DNA from: Subtercola sp.
Lineage (GTDB): Bacteria > Actinomycetota > Actinomycetes > Actinomycetales > Microbacteriaceae
Assembly: GCA_025463765.1 (NCBI GenBank)
Contig: JAODBC010000022.1
Location: 1 to 64,000, forward strand
Direction of reading: 5' to 3'
Length of the DNA stretch: 64,000 nt
The translations under genes and the position numbers were made by a program. Positions 16,335 through 25,190 of this stretch are shown here, piece after piece; the stretch's first letter is position 1; every line of letters starts with the position of its first letter. The notes beneath the pieces were generated by a model. It worked only from the letters and a program-made list of their open reading frames with translations. It made no database searches and was not told where the DNA came from.

Positions 16335-17246
16335 ATGGGCACCGCCCTCAGCGACTTCGACTTCGCGCGTCTGCGCGACATCAGGGCCAGCAAGCCCGAA
16401 GCGATCGGCGAAGCATTCGCCCGCCGCAAGCGCAGAGAAGTGCTGCGCGGCGACGGCAGACTGTTCATCGTCGCGGCCGATCATCCGGCTCGCGGTGCAC
16501 TGGCCGTCGGATCGGATTCGACCGCCATGGCGAATCGCTACGACCTGCTCGACCGCCTCGCCATCGCGGTGAGCCGGCCCGGCGTCGACGGTGTGCTCGG
16601 CACGCCCGACATCATCGACGATCTTGCTGCTCTCGGCCTGCTCGACGACAAGATCATCGTCGGGTCGATGAACCGTGGCGGTCTGCGCGGCGCGACCTTC
16701 GAAATGGACGATCGCTACACAGGCTTCGACGTGCCAACCATGGTGTCGTCGGGCATCGACTTCGCGAAGACCCTCATTCGCGTGAACCTCGAAGACCCGA
16801 TGACCGCGCTCACGCTCGAGGCCACAGCCAAGGCCGTCACCGAAGCCGCTGCCGCAGGGCTTCCCATCATGCTCGAGCCATTCATGAGCAAGTGGGTCGA
16901 CGGCCGCATCGTGAACGACTTGTCGGCGGATGCCGTCATCTTGTCGGTCTCGATCGCCGCGGGCCTGGGCACGAGCAGTTCGTACACCTGGATGAAGCTT
17001 CCCGTCGTCGACGACATGGAACGTGTCATGGAGGCGACCACAATGCCCACCCTGCTGCTCGGCGGCGACTCCGGGGCAGACCCCGACGAGACGTTCGCCG
17101 CGTGGGAAGACGCGCTCTCGCTTCCCGGCGTGCGCGGGCTCACCGTGGGCCGCACGTTGCTGTACCCGCCCGACGGAGACGTCGCGGCTGCCGTTGATAC
17201 GGCGGCCGGTCTGGTGCATCCCACCGGGCTCGCCATCGCCTCCTGA
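16335..17246 (+). CDS. (beta/alpha)8 aldolase-like protein of the iol operon (Cgl0159-like)
   Basis: A 303-residue TIM-barrel protein that in corynebacteria and relatives sits between iolC and iolA. Seen: REVLRGDGRLFIVAADHPARG, a segment with LLDDKIIVGSMNRGGLRG, PIMLEPFMSKWVDG and TTMPTLLLGGDSGADPDE. The position directly after the kinase, and the lack of an iolJ in the operon, suggest it splits 2-deoxy-5-keto-gluconate 6-phosphate into dihydroxyacetone phosphate and malonate semialdehyde. That function is inferred from context; the family has been annotated loosely as deoxyribose-phosphate aldolase. Possible Schiff-base Lys residues are in DDKIIVG and FMSKWVD. Confidence 0.75.
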   Translation: MGTALSDFDFARLRDIRASKPEAIGEAFARRKRREVLRGDGRLFIVAADHPARGALAVGSDSTAMANRYDLLDRLAIAVSRPGVDGVLGTPDIIDDLAALGLLDDKIIVGSMNRGGLRGATFEMDDRYTGFDVPTMVSSGIDFAKTLIRVNLEDPMTALTLEATAKAVTEAAAAGLPIMLEPFMSKWVDGRIVNDLSADAVILSVSIAAGLGTSSSYTWMKLPVVDDMERVMEATTMPTLLLGGDSGADPDETFAAWEDALSLPGVRGLTVGRTLLYPPDGDVAAAVDTAAGLVHPTGLAIAS

Positions 17247-17342
17247 GCGGCCCCGCCGCACTCCGCCCTTCGCGCCCCGGCCGCCGCACTCCGCCCGCCG
17301 CACCGACCTCCCGTAGACACTCGAAGAATTGAGGAATCACGA

Positions 17343-18887
17343 ATGAGCACCATCGATTTGAACCCTGACACCACCGCTGACGACGCCGTCACCGAACTGC
17401 CGACTGTTCCGCATTGGATCAACGGGGCCGCGTATTTGTCGAGGAGCGGCCGCGTCGGCGATGTCTACGACCCCGCCCTCGGGGTCGTCACCAAGCATGT
17501 CGCACTGGCCGATCAGGCCGAGATCGAGGCTGCGATCGCCGGTGCCGCAGCGGCGTTTCCCGCCTGGCGCGACACGTCGCTGGCCAAGCGGCAGACCATC
17601 ATGTTCAAGTTCCGTGAACTGCTCGATGCGAAAAAGGGTGAGCTCGCCGAGATCATCACGAGCGAGCACGGCAAGGTCGTCTCCGATGCGCTCGGCGAGA
17701 TCAGCCGCGGTCAGGAGGTCGCCGAGTTCGCGACCGGGCTCTCGCACCACCTGAAGGGCGAGTTCAGCGAGCAGGTCTCGACCGGTATCGACGTGTACTC
17801 CACTCGTCAGCCGCTCGGTGTCGTCGGCATCATCTCGCCGTTCAACTTTCCGGCGATGGTGCCGTCGTGGTTCTTCCCCATCGCGATCGCGGCCGGAAAC
17901 ACGGTCGTGCTGAAGCCGAGTGAGAAAGACCCGTCGGCGGCGAACTGGCTCGCTGAGCTCTGGAAAGAGGCGGGCCTGCCCGCTGGCGTGTTCACCGTGC
18001 TGCATGGCGACAAAGAGGCGGTGGATGGTCTGCTCACCCACCCCGAGGTGAAATCCATCTCGTTCGTGGGTTCCACCCCGATCGCCCGGTACGTGTACGA
18101 GACGGGCACCAAGAACGGCAAGCGCGTCCAGGCGCTCGGCGGGGCGAAGAACCACATGCTCGTGCTTCCCGACGCCGACCTCGACCTCGTGGCAGACGCC
18201 GCGATCAACTCGGGCTTCGGCTCCGCCGGTGAGCGCTGCATGGCGATCTCCGTCGTCGTCGCGGTCGAGCCGGTCGCCGATCCGCTGATCGAGAAGATCG
18301 TGGCGCGCATGTCGACGTTGCGTACCGGAGACGGCCGCCGCGGGTGTGACATGGGCCCGTTGGTCACGAAGGTGCACCGCGACAAGGTCGCCTCCTACAT
18401 CGGCATCGCCGAAGACGACGGCGCGACCGTTGTCGTCGACGGTCGTGACGTGAAACCCGATGGCGACCCGAACGGGTTCTGGCTCGGCCCGACCTTGATC
18501 GACAACGTTCCCACCTCGTCACGGGTGTACACGGAGGAGATCTTCGGCCCGGTACTCGCAATCGTGCGCGTCACCACGTACGAAGAGGGTGTGAAGCTCA
18601 TCAACTCGGGCGCGTTCGGTAACGGCACCGCGATCTTCACCAACGACGGTGGTGCCGCACGGCGGTTCCAGAACGAGATCCAGGTCGGCATGATCGGTAT
18701 CAACGTGCCCATTCCGGTGCCCGTGGCGACGTTCTCGTTCGGCGGCTGGAAAGACTCGCTGTTCGGCGACACCAAAGCCCACGGCGCCGAAGGCGTGAAG
18801 TTCTTCACGCAGCAGAAGGCGATCACCAGCCGCTGGCTCGACCCGAGTCACGGCGGCATCAACCTCGGCTTTCCGCAGAACGACTGA
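17343..18887 (+). CDS. iolA: CoA-acylating (methyl)malonate-semialdehyde dehydrogenase
   Basis: A 514-residue aldehyde dehydrogenase of the MmsA/IolA type. The cofactor region has IISPFNFPAMVPSWFFPIAI, the Rossmann part SISFVGSTPIARYVYE, and the nucleophile is Cys299 in GSAGERCMAIS. The ending FGGWKDSLFGDTKAHGAEGV is typical of the CoA-dependent group. It converts malonate semialdehyde to acetyl-CoA, or methylmalonate semialdehyde to propionyl-CoA, both with CO2 release. It follows the aldolase candidate after 96 bases; that gap is C/G-rich and shows no clear promoter. Confidence 0.95.
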   Translation: MSTIDLNPDTTADDAVTELPTVPHWINGAAYLSRSGRVGDVYDPALGVVTKHVALADQAEIEAAIAGAAAAFPAWRDTSLAKRQTIMFKFRELLDAKKGELAEIITSEHGKVVSDALGEISRGQEVAEFATGLSHHLKGEFSEQVSTGIDVYSTRQPLGVVGIISPFNFPAMVPSWFFPIAIAAGNTVVLKPSEKDPSAANWLAELWKEAGLPAGVFTVLHGDKEAVDGLLTHPEVKSISFVGSTPIARYVYETGTKNGKRVQALGGAKNHMLVLPDADLDLVADAAINSGFGSAGERCMAISVVVAVEPVADPLIEKIVARMSTLRTGDGRRGCDMGPLVTKVHRDKVASYIGIAEDDGATVVVDGRDVKPDGDPNGFWLGPTLIDNVPTSSRVYTEEIFGPVLAIVRVTTYEEGVKLINSGAFGNGTAIFTNDGGAARRFQNEIQVGMIGINVPIPVPVATFSFGGWKDSLFGDTKAHGAEGVKFFTQQKAITSRWLDPSHGGINLGFPQND

Positions 18888-18936
18888 TCTGCCCCCGGCA
18901 GACTTTCAGAGCAGCACATCTCTTCAGGAGCACTAG

Positions 18937-19893
18937 ATGACCGACCAACGATGGTTCTATCGCCGTGGCGAGCTCGCGCGTGGCGCGTGGCAGAGCGCCG
19001 TCGATGGCTCGACTCCGGGCTGGGAGCACACGGGCATCCGTGTCGCCCAGCTGGCCGAGGGCGAGAGCGTCGAGCTCGAGGAGACGGGTATCGAACGCAT
19101 CGTCGTGCCGCTCGCGGGCTCGTTCACCGTGTCGTATGCCGAGAACGGCATGCGAACTGAGGTAGTTCTGAACGGCCGGCCGTCAGTGTTCGACGGGCCG
19201 ACCGACGTGCTCTACCTGTCGGCGGCGGCGACCGCGACCGTTCGGGGGAGCGGTCGGGGGAGCGGTCGGGTCGCCGTTGCGACATCACCGACAGACGACG
19301 TGCGGCCGACGCGGTACATTCCTGCCGAAGACACTCCCGTCGAGTTGCGTGGGGCCGGAGCATCCAGTCGCCAAGTGCACAACTTCGGCACACCCCAGGC
19401 GCTGGATGCGGCGCGCCTCATCGTCTGCGAAGTCATCACTCCCTCGCAGAACTGGTCGTCGTACCCGCCGCACAAACACGACGAGAACGTACCGGGGCAC
19501 GAGACCCGGCTCGAAGAGATCTACTACTTCGAGTCGGCGCCCACGCGGGCCGATGCCTCGAAGGCGCCCGACCCGGAGGCGTCGTTCGGCATGTTCAGTA
19601 CGTACTCGTCGCCGGCCGGAGCCATCGAGATCGATGCTCGGGTGCAAACCGGCGACATCGCCCTGGTGCCGTACGGTTACCACGGCCCGGCCGTGGCCGC
19701 CCCCGGGTACGACCTCTACTACCTCAACGTGATGGCAGGGCCAGACCCTGAGCGGGCATGGCTGATCAGCGACGACCCCGCACATGCGTGGGTGCGCGAA
19801 AGCTGGAACGGACAGGTCATCGACGCACGGCTGCCCTACACGAACGACGCAAGAACGACGGCCACCACCACGAACATGAAAGGCGACATCTGA
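18937..19893 (+). CDS. iolB: 5-deoxy-glucuronate isomerase
   Basis: A 318-residue bicupin enzyme that isomerises 5-deoxy-glucuronate to 2-deoxy-5-keto-gluconate. Seen: WFYRRGELARGAWQ at the start, VHNFGTPQALDAARLIVCEV, and the metal-binding cupin motif SSYPPHKHDENVPG with RLEEIYYFESAP, followed by YGYHGPAVAAPGYDLYYLNV. The two His residues in the HKH stretch plus the Glu and the later His are the expected metal ligands. Its stop overlaps the iolD start (TGATG), so the two are translationally coupled. Confidence 0.93.
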   Translation: MTDQRWFYRRGELARGAWQSAVDGSTPGWEHTGIRVAQLAEGESVELEETGIERIVVPLAGSFTVSYAENGMRTEVVLNGRPSVFDGPTDVLYLSAAATATVRGSGRGSGRVAVATSPTDDVRPTRYIPAEDTPVELRGAGASSRQVHNFGTPQALDAARLIVCEVITPSQNWSSYPPHKHDENVPGHETRLEEIYYFESAPTRADASKAPDPEASFGMFSTYSSPAGAIEIDARVQTGDIALVPYGYHGPAVAAPGYDLYYLNVMAGPDPERAWLISDDPAHAWVRESWNGQVIDARLPYTNDARTTATTTNMKGDI

Positions 19894-21803
19894 TGGCGAC
19901 GAAGCGAATGACGGTCAGCCAGGCCCTTGTCGAATTTCTCGGCCACCAGTACACCGTCGATGGCGACATCCGCGAACGCACGATTGCCGGCATGTTCGGC
20001 ATCTTCGGACACGGCAACGTTGCCGGCATCGGCCAGGCGCTGGCTCAATTCAACGCCGAGCAGCCCGACTTGATGCCGTACTACCAGGCTCGCAACGAGC
20101 AGGCCATGGTGCACCAGTCGGTGGGTTACGCCCGCATGCACCGTCGTCGGGCGACGTTCGCCTCGGCCGCATCCGTCGGCCCGGGTGCCGCGAACATGCT
20201 GACGGGTGCTGCGCTGGCCACGGCCAACCGCATGCCCGCCCTGCTGCTGCCCAGCGACACCTTCGCCACTCGGGTCGCCGACCCGGTGCTGCAGCAGCTC
20301 GAACTGCCGCACGACATCGGCATCACGGTGAACGATGCGTTCCGCCCGCTCTCGCGGTTCTTCGACCGCGTGCAGCGCCCCGAGCAGCTCTACTCCATCG
20401 CCCTCGCTGCGATGCGGGTACTCACCGACCCCGCCGAGACCGGCGCCGTCACCATTTCGCTGCCCGAAGACGTGCAGGCCGAGGCGTTCGACGTGCCGCT
20501 GGAGTTCTTGCAAGACCGCGAGTGGCACATCCGCCGCCCGCTGCCCGAGCGCGGTGCGCTCGCCCGTGCTGTGACGGCGATCCGTGGCGCGAAGCGGCCG
20601 ATGATCGTCGCGGGCGGTGGTGTGCTCTACTCGAGCGCCGAAGACGCGCTGCGAGACTTCGTGCAGGCAACGGGCATCCCGGTCGGCTCGTCGCAGGCCG
20701 GCGGCGGAGTGCTGAATTGGGATCACCCGCAGTACCTCGGCGGCGTTGGCGCCACCGGTACCCTGGCCGCGAACCGCATCGCGTCTGAGGCCGACGTCAT
20801 CATCGGAATCGGCACCCGCTACAGCGACTTCACCACGGCCTCGCGCACGGCGTTTCAGAACCCCGACGTGCAGTTCGTGAACATCAACGTGGCCTCGTTC
20901 GACGCCTACAAGCACGGTACGCAGCTGCCCGTGATAGCGGATGCCCGTGAAGCTCTCGAAGCGCTGGCGGCTGAGCTCAACGGGCTGCACATCGACGCGG
21001 CCTACGCTTCGCAGATCGCGAGCGAGAAGGCAGCGTGGGACGCGTCGGTCGACGACGCTTTCGCACCGTCGGGTCTCGCGCTGCCCGGTCAGACCGAGAT
21101 CATCGGTGCCGTGCAGTCGTCGAGCGCCCCCGAAGACGTGATCGTTCAGGCGGCCGGTTCGCTGCCGGGCGACCTGCACAAGCTCTGGCGGGTGCGTGAC
21201 CCGCTGGGCTATCACGTCGAATATGCCTTCTCATGCATGGGTTACGAGATCGCCGGCGGTCTCGGTGCCAAGCGCGGTGCTCTGGCCGACGGCTCCGACC
21301 GCGACGTGATCGTGATGGTCGGCGACGGCTCGTACCTCATGCTCAACACCGAGCTGGTGACCGCGGTCGCCGAGGGCATCAAGCTCATCGTCGTGCTCAT
21401 TCAGAACCACGGGTACGCCTCGATCGGTCACCTGTCGGAAACCGTCGGATCCGCGCGCTTCGGCACCTGGTACCGCGAGTACGACGAGAAGGCCCGCAAC
21501 TTTCAGGGCGAGCAGACTCTGCCCGTCGACCTGGCGATGAACGCGCGCAGCTACGGCATCGACGTCATCGAGGTCGAACCGGGCGCCTCTGCCATCGACG
21601 ACCTCAAGGCCGCACTCGCGGTTGCGAAGGCCTCAGAGAAGTCGACGTTCATCCATATCAACAGCGATCCGCTGCTGTATTCGCCCGATGGGGCGGGCTG
21701 GTGGGATGTGCCCGTTGCCGAGGCCTCGACGCTCGAAAGCACACAACACGCACGCACCGAGTACGAAGAGCAGCAGAAGCTGCAGAAGAAGCTTTTGGGC
21801 TGA
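19893..21803 (+). CDS. iolD: 3D-(3,5/4)-trihydroxycyclohexane-1,2-dione hydrolase
   Basis: A 636-residue thiamine-diphosphate enzyme that opens the cyclohexane ring. The N-terminal Pyr domain has AGMFGIFGHGNVAGIGQAL and the nearby Glu used to activate the cofactor; the PP domain has MVGDGSYLMLNTELVTAVAEG with the Mg/ThDP motif GDGS...N and LIQNHGYASIGHLSE. The track ORF begins 45 codons early inside iolB; the ATG at 19893 (MATKRMTVSQALVEFL) is the correct family start and overlaps the iolB stop. Length and motif order match typical IolD. Confidence 0.95.
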   Translation: MATKRMTVSQALVEFLGHQYTVDGDIRERTIAGMFGIFGHGNVAGIGQALAQFNAEQPDLMPYYQARNEQAMVHQSVGYARMHRRRATFASAASVGPGAANMLTGAALATANRMPALLLPSDTFATRVADPVLQQLELPHDIGITVNDAFRPLSRFFDRVQRPEQLYSIALAAMRVLTDPAETGAVTISLPEDVQAEAFDVPLEFLQDREWHIRRPLPERGALARAVTAIRGAKRPMIVAGGGVLYSSAEDALRDFVQATGIPVGSSQAGGGVLNWDHPQYLGGVGATGTLAANRIASEADVIIGIGTRYSDFTTASRTAFQNPDVQFVNINVASFDAYKHGTQLPVIADAREALEALAAELNGLHIDAAYASQIASEKAAWDASVDDAFAPSGLALPGQTEIIGAVQSSSAPEDVIVQAAGSLPGDLHKLWRVRDPLGYHVEYAFSCMGYEIAGGLGAKRGALADGSDRDVIVMVGDGSYLMLNTELVTAVAEGIKLIVVLIQNHGYASIGHLSETVGSARFGTWYREYDEKARNFQGEQTLPVDLAMNARSYGIDVIEVEPGASAIDDLKAALAVAKASEKSTFIHINSDPLLYSPDGAGWWDVPVAEASTLESTQHARTEYEEQQKLQKKLLG

Positions 21804-21818
21804 GAGAGGGAACAGATC

Positions 21819-22748
21819 ATGACCGATACCACCACCCCGAGCATCCGCATCGGAACCGCGCCCGACTCGTGGGGCGTATGGTTTGCGAACGACCCCGGCC
21901 AGATTCCGTGGCAACGGTTTCTCGACGAAGTACAGAAGGCCGGCTACAGCTGGATCGAACTCGGCCCGTTCGGGTACTTGCCGACCGACCCGCACGAGCT
22001 CGAAGACGAGCTGGGCAAGCGCGGCCTGAAGCTCTCGGCTGGCACCGTCTTCACCGGCTTTCACAAGGGCGACGACCAGTGGAAGCGGGCGTGGGATCAG
22101 GCTCTCGAGGTCGCCGGTCTGGCGACGAAGCTCGGCGCAAAGCACCTGGTCGTCATCCCCGATCTGTGGCGAAGCGACGCCACGTCGGAGGTGCTCGAGA
22201 GCCGCACCCTCGACGACGAGCACTGGAAGAAACTGGCCGCGGGCCACGACAAGCTCGGCAAGGCGCTGCTCGAAGAGTTCGGCGTCAAGCAGCAGTTCCA
22301 CTCGCACGCCGACAGTCACGTCGGTACGTACAAGGAGGTCGAGCGTTTCTTGCACGAGACCGACCAGGCGTACACGAACCTGTGCCTCGACACGGGCCAC
22401 TTCTCGTACTACGGCGGCGACAACCTCAAGCTCATCGCGGCCTACCCCGAGCGCATCGGGTATCTGCACCTCAAGCAGGTCGACACCTCGCTGTTGTTCG
22501 ATGTGCTGAAGAACGACGTTCCGTTCGCCGAAGCCGTGACCCAGGGCATCATGAGCGAGCCGGGAACGACGGATGCCGGCGTGCCGGAGCTCGGACCGAT
22601 CATCGACGCCGTGGCCGCCCTCGACCCGAACATCTTCGGAATCGTCGAGCAAGACATGTACGGCACCGACATCGAGTTGCCGCTCGGCATCGCGACCCGC
22701 ACCCGCGAGCACATCTTCGGGTGCACCTCGCATGCGCGCATTCACTGA
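21819..22748 (+). CDS. iolE: myo-inosose-2 dehydratase
   Basis: A 309-residue xylose-isomerase-like TIM barrel that removes water from scyllo-inosose. Seen: IRIGTAPDSWGVWFANDPGQIPW-type start (quoted in part: GTAPDSWGVWF), WIELGPFGYLPTDP, FHSHADSHVG, CLDTGHFSYYGGDN and GYLHLKQVD, with the Glu, Asp and His residues that bind the metal in this fold. It lies 15 bases after iolD and 42 before iolG, in pathway order reversed. Typical length. Confidence 0.95.
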   Translation: MTDTTTPSIRIGTAPDSWGVWFANDPGQIPWQRFLDEVQKAGYSWIELGPFGYLPTDPHELEDELGKRGLKLSAGTVFTGFHKGDDQWKRAWDQALEVAGLATKLGAKHLVVIPDLWRSDATSEVLESRTLDDEHWKKLAAGHDKLGKALLEEFGVKQQFHSHADSHVGTYKEVERFLHETDQAYTNLCLDTGHFSYYGGDNLKLIAAYPERIGYLHLKQVDTSLLFDVLKNDVPFAEAVTQGIMSEPGTTDAGVPELGPIIDAVAALDPNIFGIVEQDMYGTDIELPLGIATRTREHIFGCTSHARIH

Positions 22749-22790
22749 CCCTCATGCTCACGCATCACACAGACCTTCAGGAGTAACAAC

Positions 22791-23804
22791 ATGACTACAG
22801 ATCTTCGTGTCGGCGTCGTCGGCGCCGGCCTCATGGGCGCCGACCACGTTTCACGCATCACCCAGCGCATCAGCGGTGCCGTCGTCTCGGCGATCGTCGA
22901 GCCCGACGCCGGCCGTGCCGCCGCCGCGGCCGCGAACGCACCCGGTTCGCTCGCCTTCAGCCGTATCGAAGACGCCATCGCTGCGGGGGCCGTCGACGCC
23001 GTGCTGATCGCGACCCCGGGCCAGTTTCACGAGCCCGTTCTTGTGCCCGCGCTCGAGGCGAAGCTGCCCATTCTCTGCGAGAAGCCGCTCACGCCCGACT
23101 CCGCTTCGTCGTGGAAGATTCTCGAGCTCGAGCAGAAGCTCGATAAGCCGCACATCCAGGTGGGCTTCATGCGCCGCTTCGACGCCGAGTACCAGAAGCT
23201 GCGCGAACTGATCACCTCGGGCGACGCCGGCGAGCTGATGATGCTGCGTGCCGTGCACCGCAACCCGTCGGTCGGCGAGAGCTACACGCAGTCGATGCTG
23301 ATCACCGACTCCGTCGTGCACGAGTTCGATGTCGTGCCGTGGTTGGCCGGTTCGGGTGTGAAGACCGTCGAGGTCAAGTACCCCAAGCGCAACTCGCTGT
23401 CGCCGTCGCACCTCAAAGAGCCGATTCTGGTGCTGATGGAGCTCGAGAACGGCGTGTTCGTCGACGTCGAGATGAACGTCAGCATTCAGTTCGGCTACCA
23501 GGTCGCCACCGAGGCCGTGTTCGAGCGCGGGCTGGCCCGCATCGGCCAGCCGTCAGGCCTGCAGATCTGGAAAGACGGAAAGTTCGAGATCGCCGAGCAC
23601 CAGAGCTTCGTGACGCGCTTCGCAGCCGCCTACGACACCCAGGTGCAGCGCTGGGTCGACGCCGTTCGCGCCGGCACGCTTGTCGACGGCCCGAACTCGT
23701 GGGACGGTTACCGTGTCGCTCTGGCCTGCGAGGCCGGTGTCGCGGCGCTCGACGGTGGAATCATCAGCGTCGAGGCTCCGGAACGCCCCGCGTTCTACGC
23801 GTAG
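22791..23804 (+). CDS. iolG: myo-inositol 2-dehydrogenase
   Basis: A 337-residue NAD-dependent Gfo/Idh/MocA enzyme that makes the first oxidation of inositol to scyllo-inosose. The Rossmann motif is VGVVGAGLMGADHVSRI, the family signature LPILCEKPLTPD with the catalytic-site Lys of EKP near residue 97, and VGFMRRFDAEYQKL plus VHEFDVVPWLAG provide the substrate-side residues. AGGAG precedes the start. It is followed after 15 bases by the iolH-like gene. A better match to IolG than the Gfo/Idh genes at 2859 and 35616. Confidence 0.93.
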   Translation: MTTDLRVGVVGAGLMGADHVSRITQRISGAVVSAIVEPDAGRAAAAAANAPGSLAFSRIEDAIAAGAVDAVLIATPGQFHEPVLVPALEAKLPILCEKPLTPDSASSWKILELEQKLDKPHIQVGFMRRFDAEYQKLRELITSGDAGELMMLRAVHRNPSVGESYTQSMLITDSVVHEFDVVPWLAGSGVKTVEVKYPKRNSLSPSHLKEPILVLMELENGVFVDVEMNVSIQFGYQVATEAVFERGLARIGQPSGLQIWKDGKFEIAEHQSFVTRFAAAYDTQVQRWVDAVRAGTLVDGPNSWDGYRVALACEAGVAALDGGIISVEAPERPAFYA

Positions 23805-23819
23805 GAGAAGGAATCACCC

Positions 23820-24689
23820 ATGGTGCGCATCGCCCTCGACCCCACCCCCTATCACCACGACTACACGCTGCTGCAGTTCCCCGATGTCGCAGCGAGGCTG
23901 GGGTACGAGCACCTGCAGCTGACGCCGCACCCCGACTTCAGCCCGTTCTTTCGGTACCCGAAAGCCGACGACGACCTCGTCGCCAAGCTGAAGAAGGCGA
24001 CGGCCGATGCCGGCGTCTCGATTCCGGCGATCTTGCCGGTGCAGCGTATCTCGTCGCCCGATGAGGCGCTTCGGCTGACCGCTGTGCGCAACTTTCGCCG
24101 GGTCATCCAGTTGGCCGTCGATCTCGAGGTGGGCATCATCAACTCCGAGTTCTCGGGGCGCCCCGAGCTGTCGGAGGAGTCGGAGGCCGCGTTCTACCGG
24201 TCGATGGATGATCTGCTGCCGCTCATCGAATCCGAGGGTCTGCGGCTGAACTTCGACCCGCACCCCGACGACTTCGTCGAAGACGGGCTCGAGGCGTGGC
24301 GGGTGCTGCGCGGGCTCAACTCGAGCGCCATCGGATTCGTGTACGTGGCGTCGCACACCTTCCACTACGGCGATCGGGCGGCCACGCTCATCCCGCAGCT
24401 CGGCGACCGGCTCGGCACGGTGTACACGGCCGACACCTTCGACCACCACCGCTCGCACGGGCTGCGCTACATTTCGAACCCACCCGGAAACGCGGCGCGC
24501 GTACATCAGCACCTGCGCATCGGTGACGGCGACGTCGACTTCGAGGCGCTCTTCGCACTGCTGCGGGCGTCGGGCTACCTAGGCCGGCCCGACGCGCTGA
24601 TCGTGTCGAACGTATTCGCTGAAGACGAGACGGCCGACGAGGTGTCGCGCTACCAGCTGCAGCGGCTGCGCGAGCTGGTCGCCGGATGA
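23820..24689 (+). CDS. iolH: IolH-type sugar phosphate isomerase/epimerase
   Basis: A 289-residue TIM-barrel protein of the xylose-isomerase-like superfamily. The start RIALDPTPYHHDYTLLQFPD and LGYEHLQLTPHPDFSPFF match IolH; GIINSEFSGRPELSEESE and NFDPHPDDFVEDG carry the Glu/Asp/His metal ligands. IolH is common in iol operons but its reaction is not firmly established. GGAGAAGG precedes the ATG. It appears to be the last intact gene of the operon, before the truncated SDR gene. Confidence 0.85.
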   Translation: MVRIALDPTPYHHDYTLLQFPDVAARLGYEHLQLTPHPDFSPFFRYPKADDDLVAKLKKATADAGVSIPAILPVQRISSPDEALRLTAVRNFRRVIQLAVDLEVGIINSEFSGRPELSEESEAAFYRSMDDLLPLIESEGLRLNFDPHPDDFVEDGLEAWRVLRGLNSSAIGFVYVASHTFHYGDRAATLIPQLGDRLGTVYTADTFDHHRSHGLRYISNPPGNAARVHQHLRIGDGDVDFEALFALLRASGYLGRPDALIVSNVFAEDETADEVSRYQLQRLRELVAG

Positions 24690-24711
24690 TCGCTCGGCAG
24701 TCGGGCGCAGC

Positions 24712-25041
24712 GTGATCGCCTGGGCGCGGTACCCCTACAACGGATCTCGGGTGCTCGTCACCGGTGGCGGGTCGGGTATTGGCCGGGCCATCGCGCGCGC
24801 CTTTCTCGAGCAGGGAGCGCGGGTGGCCCTCTCGGGTAGCCACGCTGACGCCCTACGCGAGACCGTGGCGGAGTTTCCGGCCGACTCGACACTCGTGCTC
24901 GAGGGCGACATGGCGGTGCGTTCCGACGTCGAGGCGACCGTCGCTGCCGTCGCCGCGGCGTGGGGCGGCATCGACGTCGTGATCGCCAACGCCGGGCTCT
25001 CCGAAGCCGGCACGATCGATGAGCTCACCGACGAGTCGTAG
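24712..25041 (+). pseudogene. Truncated short-chain dehydrogenase
   Basis: Only the first third of an SDR enzyme is left: VLVTGGGSGIGRAIARAFLEQG (cofactor loop, quoted in part as TGGGSGIG), an Asp-containing LVLEGDMAVRSDVE and IDVVIANAGLSEAG. The frame stops at a TAG in DELTDES, where relatives continue with WxxVxxxN; reading on gives only about ten plausible residues before C/G-rich sequence. The catalytic Ser-Tyr-Lys part is absent, so it cannot be an active dehydrogenase. It follows iolH by 22 bases and was probably once the operon's last gene. Confidence 0.7.
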
Positions 25042-25117
25042 GTGCGCATGCGCTCGCTGAACGCCTCCAGCGGCGCCCCCGCCCCCCGCCCCCACCCCCC
25101 TCCCGCCCCAAACACAT

Positions 25118-25175
25118 TCGCGGAGAGACTTCGCGTCCAGAATCCGCGAGTTTCGGACGCAAAGTCTCTCCGCGA
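25118..25175. terminator. Long hairpin between convergent genes
   Basis: Arms of 21 bases (left starts TCGCGGAGAGACTTCG, right ends GTCTCTCCGCGA) pair with one mismatch around a 16-base loop. It lies between the SDR remnant and the convergent isomerase gene. No T-run, so it may be a bidirectional terminator or a dispersed palindromic repeat. Confidence 0.55.
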
Positions 25176-25190
25176 TGAAGGTGGAGGGGG

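Noticed and set aside
17247-17342. Possible internal promoter or terminator between the aldolase candidate and iolA
   Set aside because: The gap is C/G-rich with CCGCCGCACTCCGCCC repeats, but no convincing -35/-10 pair or hairpin was found.
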